Assembly (NCBI RefSeq): GCF_900108185.1
Contig: NZ_FNVA01000001.1
Span: forward strand, 558,001-622,000
Length of the DNA: 64,000 bases
Reading direction: 5' to 3'
DNA from: Bryocella elongata
GTDB taxonomy: Bacteria > Acidobacteriota > Terriglobia > Terriglobales > Acidobacteriaceae
The translations under genes were made by a program, and so were the position numbers. Below, piece by piece: positions 17,642 to 26,344 of this stretch. Within the stretch, counting starts at the first letter, position 1; each line of letters begins with the position of its first letter. Below the pieces are notes generated by a model, which ran no database searches, was not told where the DNA came from, and worked only from the letters and a program-made list of their open reading frames with translations.

Positions 17642-18613
17642 GTGCTCCTGAAATTTGCCAAGCAGATCCCGTCGTCCGAGATCACCTCGAAGGACGCCTA
17701 TGAAAGCTTCAATGCAACCCGTCGCCGCTTCCTGGGCGGGGCCGTGGCCATGGGAGCCTCTGCGGCTGCCGGCGCGTTGCTGCCGGAGGCTGCCTTTGCG
17801 GCGCCCACGCAGACGCTCACCAAGCTCAACGTGGTGCAGACCAAGTACACGGTCAGTGACGCTACGACCCCTGAGCCCAAGGCGCAGAGCTACAACAATT
17901 TTTACGAGTTCGGCGAAGACAAGTCCGACCCGGCCAAGAATGCCTGGAAGATGCACGATCGCCCGTGGACGGTGAAGATCGAGGGCCTGGTCAAGCAGCC
18001 GCAGACGCTGGACATCGACAAGCTGCTCTCCTACCGCCCGCTCGAGCAGCGCGTGTACCGCTTCCGCTGCGTCGAGGCCTGGTCGATGGTGATTCCGTGG
18101 GATGGCTACCCGCTCTCCGAGCTCATCAAGTTTGTAAACCCGCTGCCCAGCGCGAAGTACGTCCAGTTCCTCACCGCGAAGGACTCCAAGACGATGGTGC
18201 TGCCGTTCGGGATCCAGTTTCCGTATTCCGAAGCGCTGCGCATGGACGAGGCGATGCACCCGTTGACGCTGCTGACCTTCGGCAGCTACGGCGAGACGCT
18301 GGCCAACCAGCAGGGCGCGCCGATCCGGGTGATCGTGCCGTGGAAGTATGGCTTCAAGGGCGCAAAGTCTATCGTGACGATTCGCTTCCTGGACAAGCAG
18401 CCGCACACCACCTGGAACGACATGAACTCGGAGGAGTACGGCTTCTACTCCAACGTGAATCCGAATCGCAGCCACCCGCGCTGGTCGCAGGCGCGTGAGC
18501 GTCTGCTGAACTCCAACTCCATCCTGCCAAAGATTCGCACTACCGACATGTTCAACGGCTACAGCGAAGTCGCAAGCCTGTACAACGGCATGGACCTGAT
18601 GAAGAACTACTAG
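17642..18613 (+). CDS. msrP: Protein-methionine-sulfoxide reductase catalytic subunit MsrP (YedY)
   Basis: Periplasmic molybdopterin enzyme that repairs oxidised methionine in exported proteins. From the GTG at 17642 it has 323 residues; this start is chosen because GGAGG ends 8 bases upstream. A Tat signal carries the twin-arginine motif TRRRFLGG at 26-33 and a hydrophobic stretch to about 55. The sulfite-oxidase-like fold follows with the molybdenum-ligating cysteine in YRFRCVEAW (Cys143) and 'GAPIRVIVPWKYGFKG' near 230. msrQ starts 17 bases after its stop, matching the usual msrPQ pair. Electrons come from the quinone pool through MsrQ. Confidence 0.95.
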   Translation: MLLKFAKQIPSSEITSKDAYESFNATRRRFLGGAVAMGASAAAGALLPEAAFAAPTQTLTKLNVVQTKYTVSDATTPEPKAQSYNNFYEFGEDKSDPAKNAWKMHDRPWTVKIEGLVKQPQTLDIDKLLSYRPLEQRVYRFRCVEAWSMVIPWDGYPLSELIKFVNPLPSAKYVQFLTAKDSKTMVLPFGIQFPYSEALRMDEAMHPLTLLTFGSYGETLANQQGAPIRVIVPWKYGFKGAKSIVTIRFLDKQPHTTWNDMNSEEYGFYSNVNPNRSHPRWSQARERLLNSNSILPKIRTTDMFNGYSEVASLYNGMDLMKNY

Positions 18614-18630
18614 AGCCCGAGCGAGAGACC

Positions 18631-19341
18631 ATGCCCACGAAAGCCGTTCCCTGGATCAAAGTGGTAGTCCACGTCCTGTTGCTGATTCCTGTCGCGCTGC
18701 TGTTCCGCGACTATCAGAGCGGAGCGCTGGCGAACCAGGCCGATCCGGTCAACTACATCACGCACCTCACCGGCGACTGGGCGCTATGGATCCTGCTGAT
18801 GAGCCTCGCGGTGACGCCTGTGCGCCGCATCCATTCCTCGCTGGCGTGGCTCATTCGCCTGCGCCGCATGATCGGCCTGTATGCGTTCTTCTACGCCACG
18901 CTGCATCTCGCGACGTATGTCTTCCTCTTCTCCGGGTACGACACCGCGACCGCCATCGATGGGCTGCGCCATGGAAAGCTGGGGGAACCGTTCCACCAGT
19001 TCGCTCTGGCGTGGCCGGCGATCTGGGTGGACATCACCAAGCGGAAGTTCATCCAGGTAGGCTTCGCCGCGTGGGTGATTCTCCTGGCGCTGACGATCAC
19101 CAGCCCGCAGCGCGTGCTGCGTTGGATGGGCGGCAAGAACTGGCAGCGCTTGCACAGGCTGGTCTATCTTGCGGGCATCGCGGCGGTCATCCACTACTGG
19201 TGGCTGGTCAAGACCGGGGTCACCCGGCCTCTGCCGGACACCCTCGTGCTGGCCCTTCTGCTGGGCATCCGCGTGGTCTTCGCGATTATGAAGCGGGTGC
19301 GCTCCGGACGTTCCGTTCCGGTGACTTCCGCCAGCGTTTAG
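18631..19341 (+). CDS. msrQ: Protein-methionine-sulfoxide reductase haem-binding subunit MsrQ (YedZ)
   Basis: A 236-residue ferric-reductase-like membrane protein with six predicted helices. Histidines suitable for haem b ligation occur in 'TLHLATYVFLFS' and 'RLHRLVYLAGIAAVIHYWW', as in MsrQ. GAGAGA lies just before the ATG. It passes electrons from quinones or flavin to MsrP, and being directly downstream of msrP it should be translated from the same mRNA. The C-terminal tail is basic and probably cytoplasmic. Confidence 0.94.
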   Translation: MPTKAVPWIKVVVHVLLLIPVALLFRDYQSGALANQADPVNYITHLTGDWALWILLMSLAVTPVRRIHSSLAWLIRLRRMIGLYAFFYATLHLATYVFLFSGYDTATAIDGLRHGKLGEPFHQFALAWPAIWVDITKRKFIQVGFAAWVILLALTITSPQRVLRWMGGKNWQRLHRLVYLAGIAAVIHYWWLVKTGVTRPLPDTLVLALLLGIRVVFAIMKRVRSGRSVPVTSASV

Positions 19342-19387
19342 TCAACTTGGGGCAACTTCGTCCACCGAAACTGGTCTAAGTTCGGTG

Positions 19388-21709
19388 ATGAGGTTGAAGC
19401 CGATGTTCTGGGTCCCTGGGAATTTCACCGCGAAGATCGGGGTCGGTGCTCTAAGTGCCGCCCTTTGCGCAGGATGCGTCCTGCCGCTGTCCGCGCAGGA
19501 CGCCGCCGCTGCGCCTGATGCGATGCAGCAGCGCGCCGCGAAGACCTTTGTGATGAAGGGCGCACCGCGGTCTGCGAAGAAACCCATGCCGGCGAAGCCT
19601 GCCGCATTGACCGCTCTGAATCCTCGTGAGCGCGTTGTGCAACTGCTGGATCGCTTTACCTTTGGCCCGCGTCCGGGCGAGGTGGATCGCGTGCTCGCGC
19701 AGGGGGAGGACGAGTGGGTCGCTCAGCAGCTCGATCCGAACTCCATCAAGGACGATGTGCTGTATCGCCACCTCGGTCCGTACCCGACCATCAACATGCA
19801 GGCGGCCCAGGCGCTCGAGGTCTACCCCGACCGCGCCCAGGTGGGCACTGTGGCTGATGGCAAAGGTCCGATGCCTACCGATCCGTTGCGTGCAGCGGTC
19901 TACGAGCTGCAGGTGGCCAAGCTCACGAAGGAGCGCGACCAGAAGAAGCTGCTCGACGCCAACGGCCAGCCCAAGGCTGAGCCCAGCGAGGAAGAGAAGG
20001 CCGCGCAGAAGAAGGCCGATCAGGCCACGGCTTCGCGTCTCTTCGGCGAGCTGATCGCGATGCCGAAGAACCAGCGCATGGATGCGGTCATCAAGATGCC
20101 GGTGGACGACCGCATCATCCTGACCAGCAACGGCAACCTCACCGGCGACCAGCGCAATATGCTCCTCGCGGACTTCAATCCCAAGGAGAAAGAGGCCTTC
20201 TACGCGATGAGCGGGCAGGTGAGCTCGTCGGGCAACATGGCCCGGGAGCTGGCCGAGGCGCGCGTGCTGCGCGACATCCTCACCGAGCGCCAGATGCAGC
20301 AGGTGATGTCCGACTTCTGGTTCAACCACTTCAACGTCTACGTCGGCAAGGACTCCGACCAGTGGTACACGACCAGCTATGAGCGCGATGTGATCCGCGC
20401 CCACGCGCTCGACACCTTTCCGAAGCTGCTGGTCGCGACGGCCACCTCGCCCGCGATGATGGTGTACCTCGATAACTGGCTTTCGATCGGGCCGGACTCG
20501 ATCGCGAACGGTGTGAACCCCGCGAATCCGAAGTCGAAGAAGGGCAACAAGGGGCTGAACGAGAACTACGGCCGCGAGGTGATGGAGCTGCACACCGTCG
20601 GCGTGAACGGCGGATACACGCAGGCCGACGTGACGGCGCTCTCGGCGATCCTCACGGGGTGGGGTGTCGACAACGTGCAGAAGGGAAGTGGCTTTCTCTT
20701 CGATCCCAAACGGCACGAGCCAGGGCCCAAGGTGTGGTTTGGGTATGTGATCGACGACCACGGCAACGCGCATAAGCTCGCGCCGAATGAGAAGTACGCT
20801 TCGACCTTCGGGCAGGGAATGCCGCTGGAAGAGATCGCAACGGCGGACAGCATGAAGCAGGGCCTGACGGCGCTGAACATCCTTGCGATGAGCCCGCAGA
20901 CCGCGCACTTTATCTCGACCAAGCTGGCGCAGTACTTTGTCGCCGACAATCCTCCCTCGGCGCTGGTCGACCGGCTCACTGCGACGTATCTCGCGAGCCA
21001 GGGCGACATCAAGACCCTGCTGCGCACCATCATCGCGTCGCCGGAGTTCAACTCGCGGCAGTACTTCCACAACAAGGTGAAGACGCCGGAGGAGTTTCTT
21101 GCTTCGGCCTTCCGCGCCACGGCGACGGACCCGCAGAATCCCGGGGCACTGGTCAACACCGTCCGCACCATGGGCATGCCGCTGTACTACGCTTTGCCGC
21201 CGACGGGTTACTACCTCACCGCAGATCAATGGATGAACACCACCGCGCTGGTCGATCGACTGAACTTCGCCTACCAGCTGACGAACGGCAAGTACGCGAA
21301 CCAGAAGTTCGATGCACCCAACGTGCTTGCGATGGGTCTGCTGACGCCATCGAGCGCTGGTGAGTTCGCAGCCTATGGTGCAGGAAAGCCGTTGCCGGGA
21401 GCAGCACCCGCAGCCGCGAAGATCCTGCCGCCACCCGGCACTGCAAAGCTCGTCGGCCTGGTGGCTACGCCTTCGGGAACGAACGGATCGGCGTCGGCAG
21501 CCACCACCTCGACTTCGCCCATCTCGCCCGGAACGCAGGTGGCGATGCATGTTCTGGAAGCCACGATGATCGGTGCGCCGGTCAGCGCGCAGACCAACCA
21601 GCTCATCCAGCAGCAGCTGGTCTCGCAGCCCGCAAACGCGACACCCGCGGACACCCTGAATCTGCTCACGGCACTCGTTATGGGAGCGCCGGAGTTCCAG
21701 CTGCGCTAG
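19388..21709 (+). CDS. Exported DUF1800-family protein
   Basis: A 773-residue protein from ATG 19388 (a GTG at 19385 is equivalent). Signal peptide at about 1-36. The DUF1800 domain begins 'RVVQLLDRFTFGPRPGEVDRV' near 80 and continues through the typical 'QQVMSDFWFNHFNVY', 'PAMMVYLDN', 'GLNENYGREVMELHTVGVNGGYTQADV' and 'PEFNSRQYF' blocks. An inserted charged segment at about 190-220 is rich in Lys/Glu. DUF1800 genes usually neighbour a DUF1501 (sulfatase-like) gene; none is present here. Function is unknown, with abundance in Planctomycetes, Acidobacteria and other environmental bacteria. A Pro/Ala/Ser-rich linker precedes the last 60 residues. Confidence 0.85.
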   Translation: MRLKPMFWVPGNFTAKIGVGALSAALCAGCVLPLSAQDAAAAPDAMQQRAAKTFVMKGAPRSAKKPMPAKPAALTALNPRERVVQLLDRFTFGPRPGEVDRVLAQGEDEWVAQQLDPNSIKDDVLYRHLGPYPTINMQAAQALEVYPDRAQVGTVADGKGPMPTDPLRAAVYELQVAKLTKERDQKKLLDANGQPKAEPSEEEKAAQKKADQATASRLFGELIAMPKNQRMDAVIKMPVDDRIILTSNGNLTGDQRNMLLADFNPKEKEAFYAMSGQVSSSGNMARELAEARVLRDILTERQMQQVMSDFWFNHFNVYVGKDSDQWYTTSYERDVIRAHALDTFPKLLVATATSPAMMVYLDNWLSIGPDSIANGVNPANPKSKKGNKGLNENYGREVMELHTVGVNGGYTQADVTALSAILTGWGVDNVQKGSGFLFDPKRHEPGPKVWFGYVIDDHGNAHKLAPNEKYASTFGQGMPLEEIATADSMKQGLTALNILAMSPQTAHFISTKLAQYFVADNPPSALVDRLTATYLASQGDIKTLLRTIIASPEFNSRQYFHNKVKTPEEFLASAFRATATDPQNPGALVNTVRTMGMPLYYALPPTGYYLTADQWMNTTALVDRLNFAYQLTNGKYANQKFDAPNVLAMGLLTPSSAGEFAAYGAGKPLPGAAPAAAKILPPPGTAKLVGLVATPSGTNGSASAATTSTSPISPGTQVAMHVLEATMIGAPVSAQTNQLIQQQLVSQPANATPADTLNLLTALVMGAPEFQLR

Positions 21710-21719
21710 GCAGAGCGGC

Positions 21720-22778
21720 TCAGCGACGCCCTCCTCCACGCGCCGGCCTCGGTGCGATCTTACGGATACGTTCGCGCGTCATCACCACGCGGCAACGCAT
21801 GGGATTGGGGCCACGACCGCAGGTATCGTTGCGGGCCGCCTCCCAGGCCTCTTGCGAAGGATCACTGATCATCCGCGCCGTAGCGTTCGGGGCGAATGCC
21901 ACCTGTTCAAGATAGGAGGCCGCGACCAGATCGTCGTCGGCTGCTTCGGCGTTGCTTTGGTCACAGTCCGCTGTTGGGCCGGTGGCGGGGCCGCTTGAGA
22001 GGCAGTAATCGTTATCGTGTATGAGAGGCAGCTTTTGGGGAGTATCTCCAATGAAGTAGAGGATGCTCACCGTGGGAAGTCCGTTGGCCTGCTCCCAATG
22101 CTCCAGGTCAACCTCGAATCCTGGCGGCAGCTCGCTGAGGGTGATTGACTCTCGTTTGATCTGCTTGCCGAAGACCGTCACCGTTGGCGTGGGCTCACCA
22201 TTCGTCGGTTTGAAGAAGAACGCGCCGAGCATCACGCCGTCCTGCGTGTCTACCCAGAGTAGGATCTTCCCATCATGGCGCATCCACCCTTTCATGTTCG
22301 CTCCGGAGCCCGACAGCGAGATATAGCGGTTGTCACGCACCACCACGGGGTTAGAGGAACCTGAGAGGCTCATGTCCAGCGTGTCGGGCAAAGTGACATC
22401 GCGGCCGTAGTGGAACATCACATCCGGCGCGGCGGAATGCAGCAGCTTGTGCATCGCACGGTCGCCATAAATCTGACCCGAGGGAAGGCCATTGTCACCT
22501 AGCAGTGGAGCCAACTCCGCAGAGGGGAGCGCGTGGCGGAAGATGGCCGGATCGTATGGCGGCGGCGTGGGCAGCGCCTGGTGAGCCTCTGTGGCCGGGG
22601 CGATGACCTCGGCTGGCATTACGGGGGCCTGCTGCGTTCCGTGGAGGGCTGGGCTTTGGTTCGGTGTCTGTGCGTCCTGGCACCAGGCATGGGGGCTGAA
22701 CCGAACGAAAGCGGCTAGGGCCAGCGTGAAGAGTCTAAGGCTGGCGGTGGTGCTGCGATGCGGCCACGGTACTGGCAT
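21720..22778 (-). CDS. Secreted hypothetical protein with LprI-like C-terminal tail
   Basis: A 352-residue protein from ATG 22778, preferred because GGAG lies 8 bases upstream; an in-frame TTG at 22820 has no such site. The signal peptide ends near 'HAWCQD'. A Pro/Gln-rich segment follows, then a beta-rich body (about 110-270) with no family I recognise. The last 80 residues contain paired cysteines and the pattern 'AWEAARNDTCGRGPNPMRCRVVM', reminiscent of DUF1311/LprI lysozyme-inhibitor modules (short helical, disulfide-bearing, 'A-x-C ... C' pattern). The similarity is seen by eye only. It is convergent with the DUF1800 gene, 10 bases between stops, with no terminator visible. Confidence 0.6.
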   Translation of the reverse strand: MPVPWPHRSTTASLRLFTLALAAFVRFSPHAWCQDAQTPNQSPALHGTQQAPVMPAEVIAPATEAHQALPTPPPYDPAIFRHALPSAELAPLLGDNGLPSGQIYGDRAMHKLLHSAAPDVMFHYGRDVTLPDTLDMSLSGSSNPVVVRDNRYISLSGSGANMKGWMRHDGKILLWVDTQDGVMLGAFFFKPTNGEPTPTVTVFGKQIKRESITLSELPPGFEVDLEHWEQANGLPTVSILYFIGDTPQKLPLIHDNDYCLSSGPATGPTADCDQSNAEAADDDLVAASYLEQVAFAPNATARMISDPSQEAWEAARNDTCGRGPNPMRCRVVMTRERIRKIAPRPARGGGRR

Positions 22779-22868
22779 CAGGGGAGCTCCAGAACACGAG
22801 ATGAAGGCTTTCCGTTGCAAACACGCCGGTGCGGAACAGGACTCTCCACTAATGAAAATTATTTTTAC

Positions 22869-23600
22869 CTATGCGGTCACACTGTCGAATAGATCTGTTG
22901 ACTGGGTAGCGGGCTGCGGCTCGGCTGCAGCCATCAGCGTATAGAGCTCGATCCTGGGCTGGGCTTCGAAGATCGGGATCGTCTTCTCCGCCAGTGGTCC
23001 CTGGGAGGCGTGAGATCGAAGAGCAGCGATCTTGCGCTCAAAGACACTGCTGATATCCAGCGTCAGCGTCCACGGGGCAGGCAGAGGCCGTGCGCGGTCC
23101 GGCAGAAAGTAGTCCGTGGTGTGGTGGAAGAGCCGGTGCGCCTGCCACGGCGCACCAAGTTCGGGGAATCGCTTCACCGAGCCCGCCCAGTGAAACGCCG
23201 CGGTCGCTGCGGCCGAGGTGCTGGTGTGGTCCGGATGCGTATTGGCTGCGCCATCCATACCGAAGGTCAGCACCACATGCGGCTGGAAGCTACGGATGCG
23301 CCTGACGATGTCGGCGGCGATCCGGGACAGCGGCTCGTGTTCGAGCCGGCCGTCCTGATAGGCCAGTTGCTCGTGGCATGCGACGCCGAGGATACCGCAG
23401 GAGGCTGCGAACTCTTCGCTGCGGATGCGGGCGAGATCCGCGTTGGACGCGCCATCTTCGCGATGCCGCCCGGCCTGGCCATCCGTGAGGCAGAGGACCA
23501 TGACCTCAACGTGGCGATCCGCCGCCAGTGCGAGTGCGCCCCCAAAGGCAAAGCACTCGTCGTCGGGATGGGCACACACGTTCAGCAGGCGAAGCGGCAT
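22869..23600 (-). CDS. PIG-L/LmbE-family N-acetylglucosaminyl deacetylase-like protein
   Basis: A 243-residue cytoplasmic single-domain enzyme. Zinc motif AHPDDE at 10-15 and second histidine block 'NTHPDHTSTS' at about 112-121. Relatives include MshB/BshB deacetylases of mycothiol and bacillithiol synthesis and mono-deacetylases of glycolipids. The sequence alone does not place it in a thiol pathway, and no MshA/BshA glycosyltransferase is near. It lies 63 bases downstream of rnhB on the same strand and may be co-transcribed. Confidence 0.82.
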   Translation of the reverse strand: MPLRLLNVCAHPDDECFAFGGALALAADRHVEVMVLCLTDGQAGRHREDGASNADLARIRSEEFAASCGILGVACHEQLAYQDGRLEHEPLSRIAADIVRRIRSFQPHVVLTFGMDGAANTHPDHTSTSAAATAAFHWAGSVKRFPELGAPWQAHRLFHHTTDYFLPDRARPLPAPWTLTLDISSVFERKIAALRSHASQGPLAEKTIPIFEAQPRIELYTLMAAAEPQPATQSTDLFDSVTA

Positions 23601-23663
23601 GGATCTCCAGATGCGACAGTTGAGACACAGGATGCGGCACGGATCGCGTGCGGTGTGGCAGCC

Positions 23664-24416
23664 CTACTCTTCCAGCGGCTCGTCGAGAAAGAGGTCGCCC
23701 GACTCGACCACCAGTTCCAGGGTGGCGTTTCTGTCCGAGGCGGCTACGGGAGCGAAGCTGCGCCGATGCAGCGGCGTGGGGCCATGCTCGCGCAGCGCCT
23801 TGCGATGCTCGGGCGTGGCATAGCCCTTGTGGTTGGCGAGTCCATATTGCGGGTACCGCGCGTCCATATCTCGCACCAGGCCGTCTCGGTAGACCTTCGC
23901 AACCACCGAAGCCGCGGCGATCGACAGGCAAAGCGCGTCCCCGTAGTACAGCTTGGTCTGCGCGCAGGGGTGGTCGATCTGCATGGCGTCGAGAATGAGG
24001 TGGTCGGGCGCGGGGTTTAGCTGGTTCACCGCCTCCAGCATCGCGATGCGGGTCGCCTGGTAGATGTTGACGCGGTCGATGGTCTCCGCATCGATCTCAG
24101 CCACGCCGATAGCGATGGCCATCGACCGGATCTTCACGTCGAGCTTTTCGCGCTGGTCGCGGTCCAGCTGCTTGGAGTCGGTGAGCCCCATACGGCTGAG
24201 CGCGCCGACCTTCTCTGGCAGGATCACGGCGGCCGCCACAACCGGGCCGAACAGGGCGCCGCGGCCCACCTCGTCCACGCCGGCGATGACGCGGTAGCCG
24301 TGGTAGCGTAAGGCCTCCTCGGGCGCGTTCGAGCAAACCAGCTGGCGCAGCATCTTCTGCTTGGCCGTGGCCTTGGTAACGCCAGTCGGGATGGGGACTC
24401 GGAAGAGGGTACTCAT
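23664..24416 (-). CDS. rnhB: Ribonuclease HII
   Basis: A 250-residue RNase HII, which removes RNA primers and misincorporated ribonucleotides. Catalytic residues lie in AGVDEVGRG (Asp48, Glu49), 'LILDAM' and 'SIAAASVVAKVYRDGLV'. There is an N-terminal extension of about 40 residues and a C-terminal acidic tail. In many bacteria rnhB follows rplS; here they are separated by a plus-strand gene, but the gene order still marks the rpsP-rplS-rnhB neighbourhood. Confidence 0.94.
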   Translation of the reverse strand: MSTLFRVPIPTGVTKATAKQKMLRQLVCSNAPEEALRYHGYRVIAGVDEVGRGALFGPVVAAAVILPEKVGALSRMGLTDSKQLDRDQREKLDVKIRSMAIAIGVAEIDAETIDRVNIYQATRIAMLEAVNQLNPAPDHLILDAMQIDHPCAQTKLYYGDALCLSIAAASVVAKVYRDGLVRDMDARYPQYGLANHKGYATPEHRKALREHGPTPLHRRSFAPVAASDRNATLELVVESGDLFLDEPLEE

Positions 24417-24675
24417 ACGGTTTGTTGGGGAACTTTGGACAAGCGGAGGAGGCCAGGCCCCTCAGCCCAAGTCTAGACCAGGCCGGTGTGCATGCAGCAC
24501 GACCCCAAGCCGACACAGGGGGAGCATGAGACGGCCGCCCGGAGGCATTTGGTTTACGGTTTCAACACACCGGCGCGATATCCTTGCGCCGTCAGCGGAC
24601 TTCGAAGCAGTTACCTGGCGGCAGCCTGCGGCCGGAAGTCCTGCGTCGGATGGTCCGCAGGGCCTGGGAGGCGAG

Positions 24676-25743
24676 ATGCGTCGGCAGAATTTCGGTTGGG
24701 GAGTCGGGGTGGTGCCGTTGCTCGCGGCCTGGGGCATGATCGCGATGGCGCAGGGGCCAGCCTCGGCGCCAGGAGCTTCTGCGACGCCGCAGGTGTCGAC
24801 TCCGGCGGCGGTGACGCCACCCACGTCGGCTGCTCCCGCTTCAACAGCCCAGCCATCGCCACAGGGAGATAAGCCGGCGGCCCCGGAGAAGAAGCACAAG
24901 GGCAAGGAACCGTATACCGGGCCCACCGAGGTCATTGTGCTGGCGCCGACTCCGATGCTGGACGACGACGGCAAGCAGCGGCTGGATCCGGACGGCAAGC
25001 CCATGTTCAACCCTCCGGTAGCCCAGCGACGCGACAAGAAAGGCCACCCCGAGTTCGACGAGAAGGGCAAGCCCGTCTTCCAGACCGCCGCCGACCTCGG
25101 CTACGACGAGAAGGGGCACAAGATCAAGGAGAAGAAGGAGAAGGAGCCCAGGAAGACGCCGGTCTCCATCTCCCGCGGTACGTTCACCGTGGATGGCGTT
25201 ATCGGCAAAGCCGCGCTGAACTACGACATCGCCGATCTCAAGTACCTCTATTTTTACGTGCCGGGCGAGGGGACGGTCGTGGTCTCGAACGCTCCGTTCG
25301 CGGGAGCCCAGGAGCAGAAGGGCGCCTTCAACGATGCCTCGTTGAAGGTGAACGCGGACGGGCATGAGATGGAACTCGCCAGCGAAAAGCGGCTGCTTGG
25401 CAAGAAGCCCGAGAGCGCCTTCGTTCTGGTTGATCGCGACTTCAAGCTGCCGTCCAAGTTTCCGGTGGTCGGCTACGGAACGCTGCGCAAGCCACCCTAC
25501 GCGTGGCCGGGCGCGAAGTTGAGTGAGGCTCTCAAGGGGCCGGTGCAGCCTCCTCCGATTCCCGAGGATCTGCGGCCCACGCTCGCCAGGCAGAAGTGCC
25601 CTGCAGGCCAGGTCCCCGGTCCGGCCAATGCCAAGGGGCTGACGCCGTGCGTCGCGGCTCCGAAGGCGGTGACTCCTGCGGCAGCTCCGGCTACGGCCAC
25701 GCCCGGGGCGAACCCGGTCGCCGCCGCTCCACCGCCAGCCTAA
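24676..25743 (+). CDS. Secreted Pro/Ala/Lys-rich hypothetical protein
   Basis: A 355-residue protein from ATG 24676 with GGGAGG about 5 bases upstream. Signal peptide about 1-24. A low-complexity Ala/Pro/Ser segment extends to about 65, then a Lys/Asp/Gly-rich segment with repeated '(D)DDGK..DPDGKP..' and 'DEKGKP/DEKGHK' units (about 90-160). A globular part lies at about 165-275 ('TFTVDGVIGKAALNYDIADLK'), and the tail is Pro/Ala-rich with two cysteines ('QKCPAGQV', 'LTPCVA'). No family is recognised. The repeats resemble extended, possibly calcium- or wall-binding linkers. It interrupts the rplS-rnhB synteny on the opposite strand. Confidence 0.65.
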   Translation: MRRQNFGWGVGVVPLLAAWGMIAMAQGPASAPGASATPQVSTPAAVTPPTSAAPASTAQPSPQGDKPAAPEKKHKGKEPYTGPTEVIVLAPTPMLDDDGKQRLDPDGKPMFNPPVAQRRDKKGHPEFDEKGKPVFQTAADLGYDEKGHKIKEKKEKEPRKTPVSISRGTFTVDGVIGKAALNYDIADLKYLYFYVPGEGTVVVSNAPFAGAQEQKGAFNDASLKVNADGHEMELASEKRLLGKKPESAFVLVDRDFKLPSKFPVVGYGTLRKPPYAWPGAKLSEALKGPVQPPPIPEDLRPTLARQKCPAGQVPGPANAKGLTPCVAAPKAVTPAAAPATATPGANPVAAAPPPA

Positions 25744-25773
25744 GGGTTGAAGCGAATTTCCCTGCACAAGCAA

Positions 25774-25805
25774 AGAGGCGATCCCCGCGGGGATCGCCTC
25801 TCTTG
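25774..25805. terminator. Bidirectional intrinsic terminator between the secreted-protein gene and rplS
   Basis: A perfect 13-bp inverted repeat AGAGGCGATCCCC / GGGGATCGCCTCT around a GC centre (25774-25801). The plus tail is CTTGTTCC and the minus tail TTGCTTGTG. It sits between the convergent stops at 25743 (+) and 25843 (-), so it can serve both. Confidence 0.75.
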
Positions 25806-25842
25806 TTCCGTATGTCGTACCGGCCGCTTGCGCGACTGGAGA

Positions 25843-26199
25843 CTAAGCCTTGCGATCAACCTCGCGCAGACGGGCGGCCTTGCCGCGGAGACCACGCAGG
25901 TAGAAGAGCTTCGAACGCCGCACGCGGTAGCTGCGGACCTTCTCGACCTTATCGACGACCTTGGAGTTGTAAGGGAAGATGCGCTCGACACCCTGGCCGA
26001 AGCTCATCTTGCGAACGGTGAAGCAGCCCTGGGGGCCCTTCTTGCATGCGATGACCATGCCCTCGAATGCCTGCAGACGCTCCTTGTCACCTTCCTTGAT
26101 CTTCACCTGCACGCGGACGGTGTCGCCCGGGGCGAATTCTGGGAGGTCGGTGCGCTGGAGCTTGTCAGCCAGCTTCTGCATGATGGGATGGATAGACAT
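25843..26199 (-). CDS. rplS: 50S ribosomal protein L19
   Basis: A 118-residue L19, located at the 30S-50S interface. The full family pattern is present: '[34 protein letters not shown]' and '[21 protein letters not shown]' followed by '[22 protein letters not shown]'. AAGGAA lies about 8 bases before the ATG. It is last in rpsP-khpA-rimM-trmD-rplS, 145 bases after trmD. Confidence 0.98.
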   Translation of the reverse strand: MSIHPIMQKLADKLQRTDLPEFAPGDTVRVQVKIKEGDKERLQAFEGMVIACKKGPQGCFTVRKMSFGQGVERIFPYNSKVVDKVEKVRSYRVRRSKLFYLRGLRGKAARLREVDRKA

Positions 26200-26344
26200 A
26201 GGGGAATTCCTTGCTTGAAGTCGCAGGCCTTAGTTTACAGCAATTCAAGTGCATTTGCGGTAGTTTTCCACCGATTTGTGGTACATCCCGATTTCAGGGA
26301 CGAAACATCCGTTGCCTCAGAGCTGGTGCAAATACTGTTCCAGC

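Noticed and set aside
19451-21739. A long open frame on the minus strand opposite the DUF1800 gene
   Set aside because: Low-complexity Arg/His/Val-rich shadow of the real gene with no conserved domain.
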